This document shows positions 62,203 to 64,000 of a stretch of DNA of 64,000 nt, piece by piece. Source of the DNA: BA4 sp044376575. GTDB lineage: Bacteria; Bacteroidota; Bacteroidia; CAIKAF01. The notes under the pieces are model-generated. The model was not told where the DNA came from, did not search any database, and worked only from the letters and a program-made list of their open reading frames with translations. The stretch is from assembly GCA_044376575.1 (NCBI GenBank), contig JBILKR010000001.1, positions 158,301 to 222,300 of the forward strand, read 5' to 3'. Made by a program: the position numbers and the translations under genes. Positions within the stretch are counted from its first letter, which is position 1; each line of letters starts with the position of its first letter.

Positions 62203-63795
62203 TTATTGACTAATGATGAGCGGGCGGGTATATTTTTTATTATTCCAGCTCATCACAACGTAATATGATCCGGATGGTAAATCACCCGCATTGATTGGCA
62301 TTGTTTGTTTACCTGCAATTACATTACCGCTGAATATATTCCATTGTTTACCCTGAACATCACAGATTTTAATATCCAGTTCACCGGTTTTATCAGCATC
62401 AAATACAAGTGATGATTCGCCGTTACTCGGATTAGGATATAATTGAATAGACAATTCATTTAATCCGGATTCTTCCAATCCCATAAAATTACATCCGTTA
62501 TATGTAGGTTTTACGGTTGCAGTATCTACAATAATATCAGCATCTCCAGGGAATGCATACAAGTATGAAAAATAAACGATCATCATTTCTTCATCGGTTG
62601 CTTCGCCTGCATAAACCCATGCGTTGTGATTCGGTGCATTTGGGTTGGCACTGGTATTATCAAAAACTGCTTCTGCTTTTAGTTTGGTTCCTTCCGGGAA
62701 AACCATCGGTTGTCTGAAATGATACATACCCTGCCATTTAAAATCCCAATTAGGAATATCAATAAGTTCAATGGTATCATTAGAAGGCAAAATCGCATAC
62801 GATTTAATTGATTTACCAACTTTATGCATGTGTGGTGCAACAGAAAGAACCGTGATGTAGTCAGTTAAATTGGGAAATACATTGGGAATAGTATATTGTT
62901 CTGTAAATGATTTGACGGTGTTTGGCGGTATAACCAATGCCGGTGTAATGTTTGTAATGTGATTTAAGATAGGAGCTAAAGTCACCTCTCTTACTGATCC
63001 GGATGCATATTGAAAATTAATACGGGTGCTGTCTGTTTGCCCTAGCGTTCCAGCAGGATAATGCAACTGCATGATGATTTTAGTGTTGGGCAATAATTTC
63101 ACCCCCATTCCATTAGGATACGTTATGTACTCTGATCCGGGAACCCAGGCTGCAATCAATTTTGAAGTATTGCTTCCTGTTCCACCAAAACTTTGGTATC
63201 CCGGACCGGGATCGTTTGCATCCAGCGCATAAACAGCATTTGCAGTATCCGCATATACCAATACGTGGTGCACAATACTTCTGTTGCCGGGTAATACTTC
63301 AATAGACTGTATAAACTTCTCTACATTAAAATTGGTAGGAATAATAAAACAACGGTAATCATCCAAAGATGCATTATTAGTATATGTTGGCATTACTCCG
63401 CTCCAGTCAAGTTGCGGTAATTGCGAACCTGTTGAATATACCGGAGGTGTCGGTGCGGCAGCCGGATTACCTTCTGGTGCTCCACCATCTACCCATGCAG
63501 AAATTAAATCAATCTGTGTTTGCGTTAAGATACGTTCATGAGCATAAGTCTGGTAATTTTCATTAGGAGGCCATGGCGGCATATATTGCGATTGTACAGC
63601 TGCTTTAATTGCAAAACGCGCTGCGTATGCATCGCTGTAATCTACCATTGAAAAAGGACCAACACCCCCAGGATTGTGACAGCTGGTGCAATTGGTATAG
63701 GCAATACATGCAATATTTTCAGACCACGTGGGTGGTTGTGCCACCGTGCGAAAATAAAATGCAGAGATGCATAAGAAGAATATTGCTTTTTTCAT
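62203..63795 (-). CDS. Cytochrome/copper monooxygenase-like T9SS type A secreted protein
   Basis: The protein has 530 residues from ATG 63795, which begins a signal peptide (MKKAIFFLCISAFYF, ending TVAQ); an ATG 60 nt upstream is less likely. A CTSCH motif (residues 36-40) marks a c-type heme site, with the axial Met perhaps in VGPFSMVDY. A region of about 300 residues then resembles copper type II ascorbate-dependent monooxygenase: IVHHVLVYAD, IIMQLHYPAGT and SVAPHMHKVGK supply His clusters, and a Met lies nearby. The last 75 residues are a T9SS type A domain (IQLYPNPSNGESSLVF to the end). A heme-plus-copper surface enzyme is likely. Substrate unknown. Confidence 0.78.
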   Translation of the reverse strand: MKKAIFFLCISAFYFRTVAQPPTWSENIACIAYTNCTSCHNPGGVGPFSMVDYSDAYAARFAIKAAVQSQYMPPWPPNENYQTYAHERILTQTQIDLISAWVDGGAPEGNPAAAPTPPVYSTGSQLPQLDWSGVMPTYTNNASLDDYRCFIIPTNFNVEKFIQSIEVLPGNRSIVHHVLVYADTANAVYALDANDPGPGYQSFGGTGSNTSKLIAAWVPGSEYITYPNGMGVKLLPNTKIIMQLHYPAGTLGQTDSTRINFQYASGSVREVTLAPILNHITNITPALVIPPNTVKSFTEQYTIPNVFPNLTDYITVLSVAPHMHKVGKSIKSYAILPSNDTIELIDIPNWDFKWQGMYHFRQPMVFPEGTKLKAEAVFDNTSANPNAPNHNAWVYAGEATDEEMMIVYFSYLYAFPGDADIIVDTATVKPTYNGCNFMGLEESGLNELSIQLYPNPSNGESSLVFDADKTGELDIKICDVQGKQWNIFSGNVIAGKQTMPINAGDLPSGSYYVVMSWNNKKYTRPLIISQ

Positions 63796-63860
63796 GTTGA
63801 GCAAATTAATGTTTAGATTCTTGATTAAAGATATAAATAAATCAAATATTATCAAACGGA

Positions 63861-64000
63861 TTAAATGGGTTGGATAGACTGCAATATCCCCTCCAACTGT
63901 AGCATGTAGTCTCTTTTATCAAACCTTGGCGCAAAAACAAATCCATCAATCAAAATGATTCGTTTATTTTTTTCATCATATACGATGTAGTTTAAAAATG
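63861..64000 (-). CDS. C-terminal end of a lipoprotein-type gene (partial, DUF4837-like)
   Basis: The frame is open to the right edge and stops at 63861-63863; about 46 residues are visible (NYIVYDEKNKRIILIDGF, then APRFDKRDYMLQLEGILQSI). The pattern resembles the C-terminus of DUF4837-type envelope proteins I recall from Bacteroidota, but the fragment is too short for certainty. It would be the upstream gene on the strand of the cytochrome/copper protein. Confidence 0.5.
   Translation of the reverse strand, partial: FLNYIVYDEKNKRIILIDGFVFAPRFDKRDYMLQLEGILQSIQPI

Overview
The window looks like a chromosomal stretch from a member of the Bacteroidota. The evidence is an AT-rich genome, promoters of the TTTG-N19-TAnnTTTG type, a lack of strong Shine-Dalgarno sequences, many secreted proteins with type IX secretion (T9SS) C-terminal sorting domains of type A and type B, a PorP/SprF protein, a PorE-like OmpA protein and an HmuY/TonB receptor pair. 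Pyruvate dehydrogenase E1 beta, ETF alpha/beta, class II fumarase and 3-hydroxyanthranilate dioxygenase suggest a respiring aerobic heterotroph. I cannot name the genus.

Layout. 1-2762: the end of a MukB/MksB-like SMC ATPase, then MksF-like and MksE-like subunits (a MksBEF or Wadjet-like condensin). 2765-5697: a T9SS cargo, a ComF-type phosphoribosyltransferase and a polytopic membrane protein. 5871-10457: a tight housekeeping run of rseP, an ALDH7-type dehydrogenase, a lipoprotein and hemW. 10498-19356: secreted proteins, namely a PNGase F-like cargo, an M28 peptidase, a collagen-like protein with its small T9SS partner, and a PKD-type B cargo. 19423-38279: mostly housekeeping (bifunctional nuclease, etfAB, pdhB, rnr, purN, lysS, DEAD-box helicase, aroA/aroB, prfB with its programmed frameshift, an ArsC-like protein and fumC), interrupted by a 57-aa membrane protein and a 1002-aa T9SS cargo.

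38389-47594 is a surface operon: a small secreted protein, a 1787-aa type B adhesin with four nearly identical 294-bp repeats and ten calcium-binding repeats, a PorP/SprF protein and a PorE-like OmpA protein. This is the expected kit for exporting and anchoring one large adhesin. 47691-52324 is a probable heme-uptake operon: an HmuY-like T9SS cargo, a heme-type TonB receptor, an HmuY lipoprotein and, at its end, an unannotated 39-aa Lys/Cys-rich peptide. 53846-58670 holds three tandem paralogues that combine a PKD domain with a glycine-rich domain resembling the ALK/LTK type and lack a T9SS tail. The rest holds a WD40 cargo, an M49-like metallopeptidase, a 2H phosphoesterase and a cytochrome/copper monooxygenase-like cargo. 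A partial lipoprotein-type gene runs off the right edge.

No tRNA, rRNA, CRISPR array, transposase or prophage was seen. The best candidates for undescribed biology are the Lys/Cys mini-protein, the ALK-like glycine-rich triplet and the collagen-like pair with an AT-repeat upstream.
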